Assembly: GCA_946997485.1 (NCBI GenBank)
Contig: CAMPVF010000011.1
Span: 1 to 61,665, forward strand
Length of the DNA: 61,665 nucleotides
Source: an uncultured Atopobium sp.
GTDB taxonomy: Bacteria; Actinomycetota; Coriobacteriia; Coriobacteriales; Atopobiaceae
Direction: 5' to 3'
In this document: positions 52,786 to 60,546 of the stretch, piece after piece
Layout of the letters: the number at the start of each line of letters is the position of its first letter
How positions within the stretch are numbered: the first letter of the stretch is position 1
Translations under genes and position numbers: made by a program
The notes under the pieces: model-generated
What the model was told of the DNA's origin: nothing
Database searches by the model: none
The model's input: the letters and a program-made list of their open reading frames with translations, nothing else

Positions 52786-52865
52786 AAGGTTTCAGAATTC
52801 AAGGCTAAAGTTTCAGGGTTCAAAGCAATAGTTTTAGGGTTCACGGCTAAGGTTTCATTGTATCC
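52786..52865. repeat. 21-bp imperfect tandem repeat, 3.8 copies
   Basis: Units start at 52786, 52807, 52828 and 52849. Each resembles AA-R-GTTTCAGGGTTC-AA-GCT. The repeat is open in one frame from the ATG at 52777 (MPRKVSEFKAKVSGFKA...; 37 codons), giving a seven-residue periodic Val-Ser-x-Phe-Lys-Ala peptide, but there is no ribosome site and it directly follows a terminator. I treat it as a repeat, not a gene. Confidence 0.75.
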
Positions 52866-52902
52866 AACACGTAATGAAACTAGAAACTGAGCATGTGTTT
52901 AA

Positions 52903-53076
52903 GATGCAAACACGGCTAGCAGAAAAAGTAGCAAAACTACTACAAACACAAGCACAGCCAAAACGCGTGAAGATATAGGCAGTCAGATAAAAGAACGCGC
53001 CGAGGAACTTAGAAGAAGTGCGAAAATACTAAACCAAAACCGTCCCGCCAACCCGCACAGAGGACACGGAAGATGA
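52903..53076 (+). pseudogene. Open frame without start, possible C-terminal gene remnant
   Basis: From a stop just before 52903 to TGA at 53074-53076, one frame reads DANTASRKSSKTTTNTST, then an amphipathic SQIKERAEELRRSAKILNQ and a basic NPHRGHGR end. This looks like a real C-terminus (mobilisation or phage type) whose front is lost. I do not recognise the family. Confidence 0.35.
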
Positions 53077-53142
53077 AACTAGGATCTCTCCTGAAACAGC
53101 AGACCCTAAACGATTCGTTTTTGTCATGCTGTTAAAGATAAG

Positions 53143-53250
53143 TTAAACGTTTTCTTTGTCGTAGTCACGCTTGAGCGTTCGGTTTCCTAGTATTCTTCCA
53201 ATAGTAAAACTAGTAAGAGACACTATAAGAAACACTGACCAAGTAGGCAT
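53143..53250 (-). CDS. 35-residue single-span membrane peptide, type I toxin-like
   Basis: ATG 53250 on the minus strand follows AGGAGGAACAGGA, a strong ribosome site at good distance. The 35 codons give MPTWSVFLIVSLTSFTIG (membrane span about 4-20) then a charged tail ending in DYDKENV. Size, single span and polar tail resemble Fst/TxpA-type toxins, though the sequence itself is not one I know. Upstream in its leader a TGGGT/ACCCA hairpin (53273-53286) is present. On the plus strand at 53312-53327 an ATGCGGGGCTTTTGCT element recurs at 59680-59695, where it ends a terminator hairpin. An antisense RNA is possible but not shown. Confidence 0.6.
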   Translation of the reverse strand: MPTWSVFLIVSLTSFTIGRILGNRTLKRDYDKENV

Positions 53251-53546
53251 TCCTGTTCCTCCTGCTTAACAGTGGGTAGAAACCCATGTCCAAAAGAAGC
53301 CTTCTCCTAGGGCTACTAATGCGGGGCTTTTGCTATTTGGGAAAAACCCTTCTAAAATTTTACCACAGGCAAGACTAAGAGTTATTTAAAAATCTTGCTG
53401 ATAAAAATTTATTAGAGTGGCATGGTACTTCTCAAAACGATCGTACGCAATACTATACTCTAAAATTCTAAGAAGAGTTGAGAATATAGGTTTGGACAAT
53501 GGTGAGCACGTGGAGAGTGTCGTCTTGATGTCAAAGGTTGATTAGG

Positions 53547-53735
53547 TGGGTGCAAGTTTGCCTTTGTGTAGCAGGGCTTAGCGAGGGCTATCGTTAAAAG
53601 GTTTAATGCGAAGCAGCTTTAAGCTGGTTTCTTACGGTTTTTGAGTGTGATTTTGCTGTTTGAGGAAACATGTCGACGCTCTAGGGCTTAGTGCACAGGA
53701 TATTAACGTTAAAAGGTGCGCCCACTTTGCACCCA
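53547..53735 (+). other. Structured non-coding segment upstream of the ABC-F gene
   Basis: TGGGTGCAA (53547-53555) and TTGCACCCA (53727-53735) could close a long stem. Inside are a perfect palindrome CAGCTTTAAGCTG (53614-53626) and two sets of direct repeats, AGGGCTTAG (53573, 53683) and CGTTAAAAGGT (53592, 53707). No open frame is supported. It may be a decayed intron, an RNA gene or a remnant. The rest of 53328-53837 shows nothing I can name. Confidence 0.4.
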
Positions 53736-53837
53736 GCTTTGTGAAATAAGTAAGACGATAGTTAAGTTGCTTAAGGTACTAAGTTATATATGAGTACATG
53801 GTATGATAGTGACAATTATTTTCGGAGGTATCAAAAG

Positions 53838-53867
53838 ATGGTAATTAATAAATCCTGTTCTAACTAA
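53838..53867 (+). CDS. Nine-codon leader peptide of the ABC-F gene
   Basis: ATG 53838 follows CGGAGGTATCAAAAG and encodes MVINKSCSN, then TAA. It lies 42 bases before the ABC-F start. Short leader frames of this type regulate erm, msr and vga genes through drug-stalled ribosomes. Confidence 0.8.
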   Translation: MVINKSCSN

Positions 53868-53871
53868 TGTA

Positions 53872-53909
53872 GAGAGGTTAAATCCTCTCGGTATTTTCAA
53901 GGAGGATTT
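53872..53909 (+). promoter_or_regulatory. Mutually exclusive hairpins that can hide the ABC-F ribosome site
   Basis: GAGAGG (53872-53877) pairs with CCTCTC (53884-53889). AAATCCTC (53880-53887) pairs perfectly with GAGGATTT (53902-53909), which is the ribosome site and the bases up to the ATG. The two stems share bases and cannot form together, the layout of a translational attenuator controlled by the leader peptide. Confidence 0.8.
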
Positions 53910-55349
53910 ATGATACGTATTGATGATTTAACAAAAGTTGTAGGTGCAAGAACTTTATTTGCGATTGATCATCTATCTATTGGTGCTTGTGACAAGGTTG
54001 GTTTAATTGGTGATAACGGCACAGGCAAAACCACCTTTTTACGCATACTTTCAAGTCTTGATACGGACTACGCGGGGCGAGTTCAAACGAACGACGAGAT
54101 TGGTTATTTGCTCAACAATTTAGAAGATGAACTCGATTTTATATCTCAGCGTCGTTTTCAGCAGAATTGTAGTAGTCCAGGCGAGCAGCAAAGATTGAAA
54201 CTGGAGCACATTTTAGTTGATAATAAAGCATTTTTGCTTATTGACGAGCCTACATCACATTTAGACATTAAACAAAGAAAGCTATTAGCTAAACGGCTCT
54301 ATTCTCGCAATAAGGGTTTTATTCTTGTTTCCCATGATCGAGATTTTATTAACCAAACCTGTACGAAAATTTTCGAATTGGTCAATGGGAAAATTGAGGT
54401 TTATAGCGGTGATTATTCGTTTTACCTATGCGAAAGAGAAAAGAGGTATAAGTGTGCTGAGAGGGAATATGAGAGTTATGTAAAAGAAAAGAAGCGTCTT
54501 TTACAGGTTGCAAATGCAATAAAACAGCAGTCAGCAAAAGTAAAAACCACACCCAAAAGGATGGGTAACTCAGAAGCTAGGCTGCATAAAATGGGTGGGC
54601 AACAAAATAAGAAGAAGCTCGACAAACAGGTAAAAGCCACTTTAGAAAGAGTAAATCAACTAGAGGTGAAGAGTAAGCCATATCAAAATGCAGCCATCAA
54701 GCTCAATATGGACGAGCGAGAAAAAATTCATTCCAAGGTACTCATCAGGGCAGAAAATCTCAATAAGAGCTTTGATAGCAAGGTGATTTTTAAGAATGTC
54801 AATTTTGCGATAGACAATACAAATAAAGTTGCCTTATTAGGTGACAACGGTTCAGGGAAAACCACTTTGCTCAACATGATTCTTAACGGTGAAACGTGGA
54901 CACATCCGAATTTGCGAATTGGTTACTATAGTCAGCTAGGAGAAACACTCGACTATACAAAAACGATTCTAGACAACGTATTACCTTATTCAATCTATGA
55001 CCAGTCAATGACGAGAATCATCTTGGCTCGTCTAGGTTTCAAAACAAATGATGTGTTCAAGCAAGTGAATGTGCTTAGTGATGGTGAAAAAGCCAAGGTG
55101 AAATTGGCGAAGCTTCTAACAGGTAACTTTAATTATTTGGTGATGGACGAGCCAACTAACTTTTTAGATATTCGTGCCATAGAAGCCTTAGAAGAGCTGC
55201 TTCAAGGCTACGACAGACCCTTGCTTTTCGTGACGCATGACGTGTCCTTTATCAACAATGTAGCGGATTCTTTGTTACTTATCGAGAATGAAAAGATTAC
55301 TGGTTTTGAAGGTAATTTGCAGCAATATAATGAGGAAAATGAGGTTTAG
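53910..55349 (+). CDS. ABC-F ribosome protection protein (Vga/Msr/Lsa-type resistance)
   Basis: 479 residues with two ATPase domains and no membrane spans. The first has Walker A GDNGTGKTT (about 34-42), a degenerate signature SSPGEQQRLKLEHIL and LLIDEPTSHLD. A basic coiled-coil linker spans about 185-265. The second has GDNGSGKTT, LSDGEKAKVKLAKLL and LVMDEPTNFLD. ABC-F proteins of this size expel macrolides, lincosamides, streptogramins or pleuromutilins from the ribosome. The attenuator upstream supports a resistance role. The exact class cannot be set by eye. AT-rich codon use marks it as acquired. Confidence 0.88.
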   Translation: MIRIDDLTKVVGARTLFAIDHLSIGACDKVGLIGDNGTGKTTFLRILSSLDTDYAGRVQTNDEIGYLLNNLEDELDFISQRRFQQNCSSPGEQQRLKLEHILVDNKAFLLIDEPTSHLDIKQRKLLAKRLYSRNKGFILVSHDRDFINQTCTKIFELVNGKIEVYSGDYSFYLCEREKRYKCAEREYESYVKEKKRLLQVANAIKQQSAKVKTTPKRMGNSEARLHKMGGQQNKKKLDKQVKATLERVNQLEVKSKPYQNAAIKLNMDEREKIHSKVLIRAENLNKSFDSKVIFKNVNFAIDNTNKVALLGDNGSGKTTLLNMILNGETWTHPNLRIGYYSQLGETLDYTKTILDNVLPYSIYDQSMTRIILARLGFKTNDVFKQVNVLSDGEKAKVKLAKLLTGNFNYLVMDEPTNFLDIRAIEALEELLQGYDRPLLFVTHDVSFINNVADSLLLIENEKITGFEGNLQQYNEENEV

Positions 55350-55466
55350 ACTAATTATCATAATGAGAATAGTTGCTGTTCTTCGCTGGCATTGCACAAA
55401 TGAGAAGTTTAGTGCCCAGGAATACATAGATGTCAATTAGTATGTGCACGAGGAGGCGCTTGAGGA

Positions 55467-56060
55467 ATGAATAATAAGAAGTTTATCGCAGAGACGAAAG
55501 ATGTTCGTTTAACGGTGAAACATGCTGATACTTTTGGCGTGAGCTTTGTTAACTGTGAACAAGATATATTGAGGATTGAGGAAGCGCAAAATGTGATAAG
55601 GCTTATTCAAACTAAAAAAGTCTCAGCTTCGAATTGGCTGAGGTGGTTTACTCAGGGTATGCCTGAAATTGTTGTGAGTTTGCCACATGATGTGGAAGTT
55701 TGTGAGGTTGAATCTGATTCTAATCAAGTGCTCATCACAGATATTGAGATTGGTAAGCTTTATGTAGAAGTGAACAATGGCAAGGTAGAAGTTGTTAATT
55801 TGAAAGCGGATGATGTCTTTCTTAAATGTTGTAATGGGTCGGCTTCAGCAACAAACGTAGAAGTAAATCATGTTTGTACACTTGATACGTTAAATGGCAT
55901 GAGTATTTTAGAAGGAACAATCACCAAGGATGCATGTCTTGAAGTAGATTGTGAGAATGGTGTCACCGAGGTTTCAGATAAGAAGACGGTAAATTGTAAA
56001 AACGATGGGTTTGCGCATTACATGGTGCACTGCCTTAATGGGAAAGCTATTGCGAAGTAG
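55467..56060 (+). CDS. DUF4097-type beta-solenoid protein
   Basis: 197 residues. After a short N-terminus the sequence has repeating beta strands (VEVCEVESDSNQVLITDIEIGKL, VNNGKVEVVNL, LKCCNGSASATNVEV, DTLNGMSILEG), the pattern of DUF4097/LiaX-like domains. These are often linked to envelope stress or antibiotic response. It follows the ABC-F gene by 117 bases with its own AGGAGG. Confidence 0.7.
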   Translation: MNNKKFIAETKDVRLTVKHADTFGVSFVNCEQDILRIEEAQNVIRLIQTKKVSASNWLRWFTQGMPEIVVSLPHDVEVCEVESDSNQVLITDIEIGKLYVEVNNGKVEVVNLKADDVFLKCCNGSASATNVEVNHVCTLDTLNGMSILEGTITKDACLEVDCENGVTEVSDKKTVNCKNDGFAHYMVHCLNGKAIAK

Positions 56061-56151
56061 CAGACATATAGATCAAAAAAGAAGCAATAAAACTTGATAT
56101 AAGTTGGAATTAGAGCGTATATAGACATACCAATAAAGGAGGAAGCTGTAT

Positions 56152-56268
56152 ATGCTCTATGTAAAATTTGATGATTTCGAAGATGTTAGTGTCATGGGAA
56201 ATGAGAAAGATCATGGCAGGTTTATTCCAATTAAGGATGGAAATGTGTATGCTGAGTGCGAACGGTGA
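56152..56268 (+). CDS. Small ORF (38 aa) fused to the recombinase remnant
   Basis: ATG 56152 follows AAAGGAGGAAGCTGTAT. The frame MLYVKFDDFEDVSVMGNEKD... ends in TGA at 56268. The ribosome site is strong, but the end overlaps the broken recombinase, so it may be the front of a gene truncated by the same rearrangement. Not recognised. Confidence 0.4.
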   Translation: MLYVKFDDFEDVSVMGNEKDHGRFIPIKDGNVYAECER

Positions 56269-56492
56269 TCAAGCAATCAATAAAGAACAGGCAGAAGTTG
56301 TTAAGCTGATTTTTGATTTGTATCTTGGTGGTGAAAGCATATTAGGTATTGTTAAGGAACTCAAAGAGAGTAGTATCAAATCTCCTACAGGAAAAGAGAA
56401 CTGGCCAGAAGACTTATTGAAAAAATCACAGTTTATGATGCTAAACTGATTTTGAATTTAAATCCGGCATGACTATTGAACTTAAGAGATAA
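56248..56492 (+). pseudogene. Large serine recombinase, degraded C-terminal part
   Basis: One frame gives INKEQAEVVKLIFDLYLGGE then ILGIVKELKE and SPTGKENW, the Recombinase-domain region of TnpX/TndX-type integrases. After a frame change RLIEKITVYDAKL appears, and after another, EFKSGMTIELKR and stop, the usual C-terminal end. The catalytic N-terminus and zinc domain are missing. It shows that a large-serine-recombinase element once sat here. Confidence 0.8.
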
Positions 56493-56516
56493 TTGAATAG
56501 GAACTATTACATCAAT

Positions 56517-56544
56517 ACCTTGCAGAAATGCAGGGTGTTTTTCT
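56517..56544 (+). terminator. Terminator after the recombinase remnant
   Basis: ACCTTGCA (56517-56524) pairs with TGCAGGGT (56529-56536) with one G-U pair and a GAAA loop. GTTTTTCTG follows. The gap to 56663 holds nothing else clear. Confidence 0.75.
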
Positions 56545-56663
56545 GTTCATAGAAAATTGCTTCATAGAAAATTTACAGAGTGAAACCGTGCTGGGAGTGA
56601 ATGCATCAACCATATGGTTTACAATACGATAAGTTAGGTGCGTTTTAGACATGGATGATTAAG

Positions 56664-56884
56664 ATGAAAATGTCCGATATGCTTAAAGAATTATGTATAA
56701 AAAGAATATAAGCGTTTCGGAACTTGCCAGACGGATAGGTCAGACTCCACAGAACTTTGGTAAGAAACTGAAACGAGAGACAGTTACTCTTGAGGAGATG
56801 AAACAGATAGCTGATGTGATAGAGGTTACTTTTGAACAGTTATTTGTCTTTCCGAATGGAGAACAGATAAAAACGAGTAATTAG
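56664..56884 (+). pseudogene. XRE-family regulator, one-base frameshift near the start
   Basis: From 56693 a 63-residue frame holds NISVSELARRIGQTPQNFGKKLKRE and ends FVFPNGEQIK, a complete small helix-turn-helix core of the XRE/Cro type. Its usual N-terminal start is found one frame off at ATG 56664 (MKMSDMLKELC). The two frames meet at an A5 run at 56697-56702 region. Either a one-base indel broke the gene, or the shorter ATG 56693 product is used. It directly precedes the DUF262 nuclease and may have controlled it. Confidence 0.7.
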
Positions 56885-56895
56885 TGAGGCAAATC

Positions 56896-58611
56896 ATGGC
56901 ATACGAAAAGAAAAGTATTAGAGCAATAATAAATGATATAAATAGTAGAAGATTCTACCTTCCTGCTATTCAAAGAAAATATGTGTGGGCAGATTCACAG
57001 ATTACAAGATTAATGGATTCTATCATGCTTGGATATCCTATTGGAACTTTTCTTTTTTGGAAAGTTAAGAAAACTATTGTGAACCAAAAAGAGTATTCAA
57101 TGTATGAATTTATAAAAGATTACCATGAGCGAGATATGTATAAGAATCCGGCTGCACCACAGCCGTTCTCGGTTGGTAGTGGAGATGAAACAATCTGGGC
57201 TGTTTTGGATGGCCAGCAGAGATTGACTTCTCTATACATGGCTTTGCAAGGAAGTACGAGCAGAAAAGTTCCAAAAAAAAGATGGAAGAATGATGATGCA
57301 TTTCCTAAGAAAGAACTGTACTTTGATTTGCACAGTGAAAAAACTGATGATGGCATTTCTTATGATTTCAAATTTTTAACAGCAGAAGAGGCTGCAAAGA
57401 ATAAGGACAATAAGCTTTGGTATTTGGTAAAAGATATCCTTAAGTATTCAGATGAGGATTCATTAGAAGAGGTCATCAGTCATAATGGATGGACAAACGA
57501 CGAAGTTGCAAGAAAGAATATTTTGCTTTTATATAAAAGACTTGTTAATAATAAAATTATCAACTACTTTGAAGTAGAAAAAGATTCGATAGACAGTGTA
57601 TTGGATATTTTCGTTAGAGTAAATTCTGGTGGAACCGTTCTTTCAAAGAGTGACTTGTTATTCTCTACTATTGTTTCTCATTGGGATAAGGCAAGGGATG
57701 AAATTGATAAGTTGCTTTCTGAAATAAATAAGAAAGGCGAAGGATTCAAGTTTTCTAATGACTTTATAATGCGAACTTGTTTGTATCTTTTAGATATGTC
57801 CGTAGCATTAAAAGTAGAAACATTCAAAAAAGACAGTGTACTAAAAATCAAAGAAAACTGGGACTCAATCCAAAGAGCTATCAAGGATACAGTTGATTTG
57901 TTAAATGAGTTCGGATTTAATTCGGAGAACATGATTTCTTATATGGCTGTTTCTCCTATGGTTTACTACAGATACAAAGGTGGTAATTTTGATTCGAGCA
58001 ATAAAGCTGAATTAAGAAAATATATTGTAATCGCACAGGTAAAACAGATTTTTGGTACTTCGTCAAACTCTGCACTGACAAGCATAAGAGAGGCATTGAA
58101 GACAGCGTCATCTAATTCATTTAGTATGAAGAATCTAAATGAGATTAGATTCACAGGTGACAGAACTCTTAGATATACTGCGGATGAGATTGATGCAATG
58201 TTTGACACATATGAGATTGGTGTCTATACATTTATGTTGTTATCTCTTCTGTATCCAAATTTGAAATATAGTCAGAAGGGATTCCATCAAGATCATATGC
58301 ATCCGTACACAGGATTTAAAGAAGAAAAGATTAAAGACTTAGTGTTGCCAAACGGAACAGTGATTGACGATGTTACTAAAGAAGATTGGCGTAGAAGAAG
58401 GAATACACTAGCAAACCTTCAATTGTTGGAAGGCAGAGAGAATGAATCCAAGAATGCGACACCACTTGTCGATTGGCTGAAGGTTACTGAGAATAGAGAA
58501 AATGCTAAGTACCTTCCTAGTGATATTTCATACGAACTATCTAATTTTGAGGAGTTTATGGAGAAACGCCAGGAATTGATGAGTAAAGCATTAAAGAATA
58601 TTCTTTTATAG
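56896..58611 (+). CDS. DUF262-DUF1524 protein, predicted anti-phage (type IV-like) nuclease
   Basis: 571 residues from ATG 56896 with GAGG seven bases upstream. The N-terminal DUF262 domain has RRFYLPAIQRKYVWADSQI and the DGQQRLTSLYMAL motif near 100, the nucleotide-binding hallmark. FVRVNSGGTVLSKSDLL follows. Near residue 470 a His-Me finger pattern HQDHMHP, with NTLANLQLLEG and a late Asn/Lys, fits DUF1524. GmrSD, BrxU and SspE share this layout and cut modified or phosphorothioate DNA. All key motifs look intact amid decayed neighbours. Confidence 0.85.
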   Translation: MAYEKKSIRAIINDINSRRFYLPAIQRKYVWADSQITRLMDSIMLGYPIGTFLFWKVKKTIVNQKEYSMYEFIKDYHERDMYKNPAAPQPFSVGSGDETIWAVLDGQQRLTSLYMALQGSTSRKVPKKRWKNDDAFPKKELYFDLHSEKTDDGISYDFKFLTAEEAAKNKDNKLWYLVKDILKYSDEDSLEEVISHNGWTNDEVARKNILLLYKRLVNNKIINYFEVEKDSIDSVLDIFVRVNSGGTVLSKSDLLFSTIVSHWDKARDEIDKLLSEINKKGEGFKFSNDFIMRTCLYLLDMSVALKVETFKKDSVLKIKENWDSIQRAIKDTVDLLNEFGFNSENMISYMAVSPMVYYRYKGGNFDSSNKAELRKYIVIAQVKQIFGTSSNSALTSIREALKTASSNSFSMKNLNEIRFTGDRTLRYTADEIDAMFDTYEIGVYTFMLLSLLYPNLKYSQKGFHQDHMHPYTGFKEEKIKDLVLPNGTVIDDVTKEDWRRRRNTLANLQLLEGRENESKNATPLVDWLKVTENRENAKYLPSDISYELSNFEEFMEKRQELMSKALKNILL

Positions 58612-58683
58612 AGATTCGCGAAATTTACAAGGACACTTATAAGGATGTAAATCATAACTGATACAAAAAACAGATATAGAAGA

Positions 58684-58845
58684 ATGAAATGGTTTGTGAT
58701 TGGGAGTGCATTGACTTTAGTCGGCTTTATCATTGTTCCGTCGCTTATCAAAAAGTATGGAAACAAAGTCTATAAGAAATCATTAGATACAGATGATATT
58801 GATTTCGATGACATGGGACCAGAGATTGTTCCATTTGAGGAATAA
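58684..58845 (+). CDS. 53-residue single-span membrane protein
   Basis: ATG 58684 opens a frame starting MKWFVIGSALTLVGFIIV (span about 3-20), then KKYGNKVYKK, and an acidic DTDDIDFDDMG end. It stops three bases before the GTG of the GTPase pseudogene. The ribosome site is weak (AGAAG). The gene is too short for usual detection; the family is unknown. Confidence 0.5.
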   Translation: MKWFVIGSALTLVGFIIVPSLIKKYGNKVYKKSLDTDDIDFDDMGPEIVPFEE

Positions 58846-58847
58846 TA

Positions 58848-59348
58848 GTGGCAGGAATAGATGCAGAAAAGATTGCACAGGAAGCAATCAATGCAATAGC
58901 AGAGAAAATCAAGAACCTAAACACAATTAATATAATTGTTGCTGGTAAAACTAGTGTCAGTAAGAGTACATTGATCAATTCTGTATTCAAGGAGAAGCTC
59001 GCTGACACTGGAATGGATAAGCCAGTACCATCGCATATGCGAAAAACCACAAAAAAGGTGTACCACTTGCAATCTATGATACAAGAGGGTTTGAACTTGG
59101 AAAAGAAGTTCAGGCTGAAGTAAAGCAAGAGGTAATGGATACAATCAGCAACGTGCGTGCTACTCAAGATATAAATAAGGCTATTCACTGTCTTTAGTAT
59201 TGTATCAATACTGCCTCAAATAGAATTGAGCCAGAAGAAATGGAGTGGTTAAGAGAACTCTCAATGGAGAACCAAATCACACAAGTTCCGATTATCGTTG
59301 TGCTTACACAATCATTTTCAAAGAAAAAAGCACAGAAAATGAGACAAG
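58848..59348 (+). pseudogene. GTPase (G-domain) gene, frameshifted and interrupted
   Basis: GTG 58848 with GAGG upstream starts a frame with the P-loop region NIIVAGKTSVSKSTLINSVF (GKT-S-V-S-KST, Gly replaced by Ser in the loop). At an A6 run near 59050 the frame shifts to GVPLAIYDTRGFELGKEVQ (G3 motif DTRG). A TAG interrupts at about 59197 where Trp is usual. QVPIIVVLTQSFSKKKA (G4-like) follows, and the gene ends where an IS21-type end begins. It is dead by three lesions. Confidence 0.8.
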
Positions 59349-59641
59349 TGTCTATAGTACTTTAATTTTGAGCCACTCGCGCAATTGAAAATTGAGCCAT
59401 CGCTTCCTCTTTAGGACAATAGTTCTAGGAGGCGCGTAAGAGACTAGCAACAAGGATAGACAAACACAACATAATCACTCTTCATAACAAAGGTATGTCG
59501 CAAAGAAAAATAGCAGATAATTTAAGCATTTCTAGAAATACAGTAGCTAGCTATAGAAAAGAATACAACTCGCTTAGCGCTACTCTTTTCACATCTAAGA
59601 ATTTGTCTAAAGAACAGCTACATGGTTTGACGATCTTATAG
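59349..59641 (+). mobile_element. IS21-family left end with IstA helix-turn-helix fragment
   Basis: The element starts TGTCTATAG at 59349 in the GTPase gene. Two internal repeats TTGAGCCA (59368-59375, 59392-59399) are typical of IS21 ends. After AGGAGG a frame from 59444 to TAG 59641 reads RIDKHNIITLHNKGMSQRKIADNLSISRNTVASYRKEY, the IstA DNA-binding helix-turn-helix. It has no proper start codon, and the catalytic DDE domain and IstB are absent. The right end is not found. Confidence 0.75.
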
Positions 59642-59674
59642 ATAACCTTTAAGAACAAGAGATGAAAGGCATTG

Positions 59675-59692
59675 GCCCCATGCGGGGCTTTT
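59675..59692 (+). terminator. Terminator-like hairpin
   Basis: GCCCC (59675-59679) pairs with GGGGC (59684-59688), loop ATGC, then TTTT. The 16-base stretch ATGCGGGGCTTTTGCT here also occurs at 53312-53327. A weaker ACGC/GCGT hairpin with T6 lies near 59714. Confidence 0.6.
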
Positions 59693-59817
59693 GCTCGCAG
59701 TAGATAGAAACGATATGGACGCATGTAAGCGTTTTTTATGCTTAGGTGTCAACCACACATTGCTATACACAAAATTAGAACTAAAGTTAAACATAAGTAA
59801 AAAGTTAAAGGTTAATA

Positions 59818-59846
59818 TTGAATATCATTAGAATTTAGGTTAGTAT
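59818..59846 (+). promoter_or_regulatory. Candidate promoter for the DUF2089-like operon
   Basis: TTGAAT (59818-59823) and TAGTAT (59841-59846) are spaced by 17 bases, 22 bases before the start codon at 59868. Match to consensus is moderate. Confidence 0.45.
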
Positions 59847-59867
59847 AAAAGAGAAAGGAGTATGGTA

Positions 59868-60155
59868 ATGAGGAATGATTGGATATTTAATCTCGATGAT
59901 AATGAAATAGCATTTATCAAGCAGTTCATTTTATCATCTGGATCATTGAAGAGCATGGCTAACTATTACGATAGTTCCTATCACATAATCAGGAATAATC
60001 TCAATCAGTTAATTGAAAAAGTAAAGCTTATGGAGGTGGATGAAGATCCATACGTGAAGTTCATTAAGTCGTTAGCTTTGCAAGATAAATATGATTATGA
60101 AACTACGAAGAAACTGATTGATAAATACAATGAAAGGAGACAAGCAAATGAATAG
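59868..60155 (+). CDS. DUF2089-like small regulator
   Basis: 95 residues from ATG 59868, seven bases after AAAGGAG. DWIFNLDDNEIAFIKQFILSSGSLKSMANYYDSSYHIIRNNL is a helix-turn-helix-like block found in DUF2089-type proteins, which are usually paired with small membrane proteins. The next gene overlaps by eight bases. The role is probably local regulation. Confidence 0.7.
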   Translation: MRNDWIFNLDDNEIAFIKQFILSSGSLKSMANYYDSSYHIIRNNLNQLIEKVKLMEVDEDPYVKFIKSLALQDKYDYETTKKLIDKYNERRQANE

Positions 60156-60420
60156 AGAGTTATTGCTTCTATATTTAGTGATGGGCATTGTTTTAGCTGG
60201 ACTTGAAATTTACTTTGTTAGTAGCAGACGAGTAAATAAATGGATTTTACCTAGTATTGTTTGGGTTATTACGATTGCTGTAGCCATTCCATTTTCAGTG
60301 AATTTTGGAGCCTTTTCTTCATTATTGCAGGTCGTCGTTTTGATAGGCTTTTATATCGAAGATTGGTTTCATAGAAGGAATAGTGAGGACGAAAAATTCA
60401 AGATAAAGAACTTAGGATAA
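60148..60420 (+). CDS. Small membrane protein paired with the DUF2089-like gene
   Basis: 90 residues from ATG 60148 after AAAGGAG. Three hydrophobic segments (about 4-22, 30-50, 53-72) are followed by a charged tail (HRRNSEDEKFK). No family recognised. It shares a transcript with the preceding gene and ends before a terminator. Confidence 0.7.
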   Translation: MNRELLLLYLVMGIVLAGLEIYFVSSRRVNKWILPSIVWVITIAVAIPFSVNFGAFSSLLQVVVLIGFYIEDWFHRRNSEDEKFKIKNLG

Positions 60421-60453
60421 AATATCATTCGAAAATTTATCTTGATAGTTTAA

Positions 60454-60484
60454 AGCGGTAAATCGGAAGGTTTACTGCTTTTTC
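60454..60484 (+). terminator. Terminator after the DUF2089/membrane pair
   Basis: AGCGGTAAA (60454-60462) pairs with TTTACTGCT (60471-60479) with one G-U pair, followed by TTTTTC. A further T6 run lies near 60507. Confidence 0.8.
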
Positions 60485-60546
60485 TTTGAAAGGGTGCAAG
60501 TAAGCGTCTTTTTTCATACCCTGAAACACGGAAAGGAGGAATAGCA

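Noticed and set aside
52777..52890. 37-codon repeat peptide after the DUF7010 terminator as a gene
   Set aside because: No ribosome site and immediate downstream position to a terminator; kept as a repeat only.
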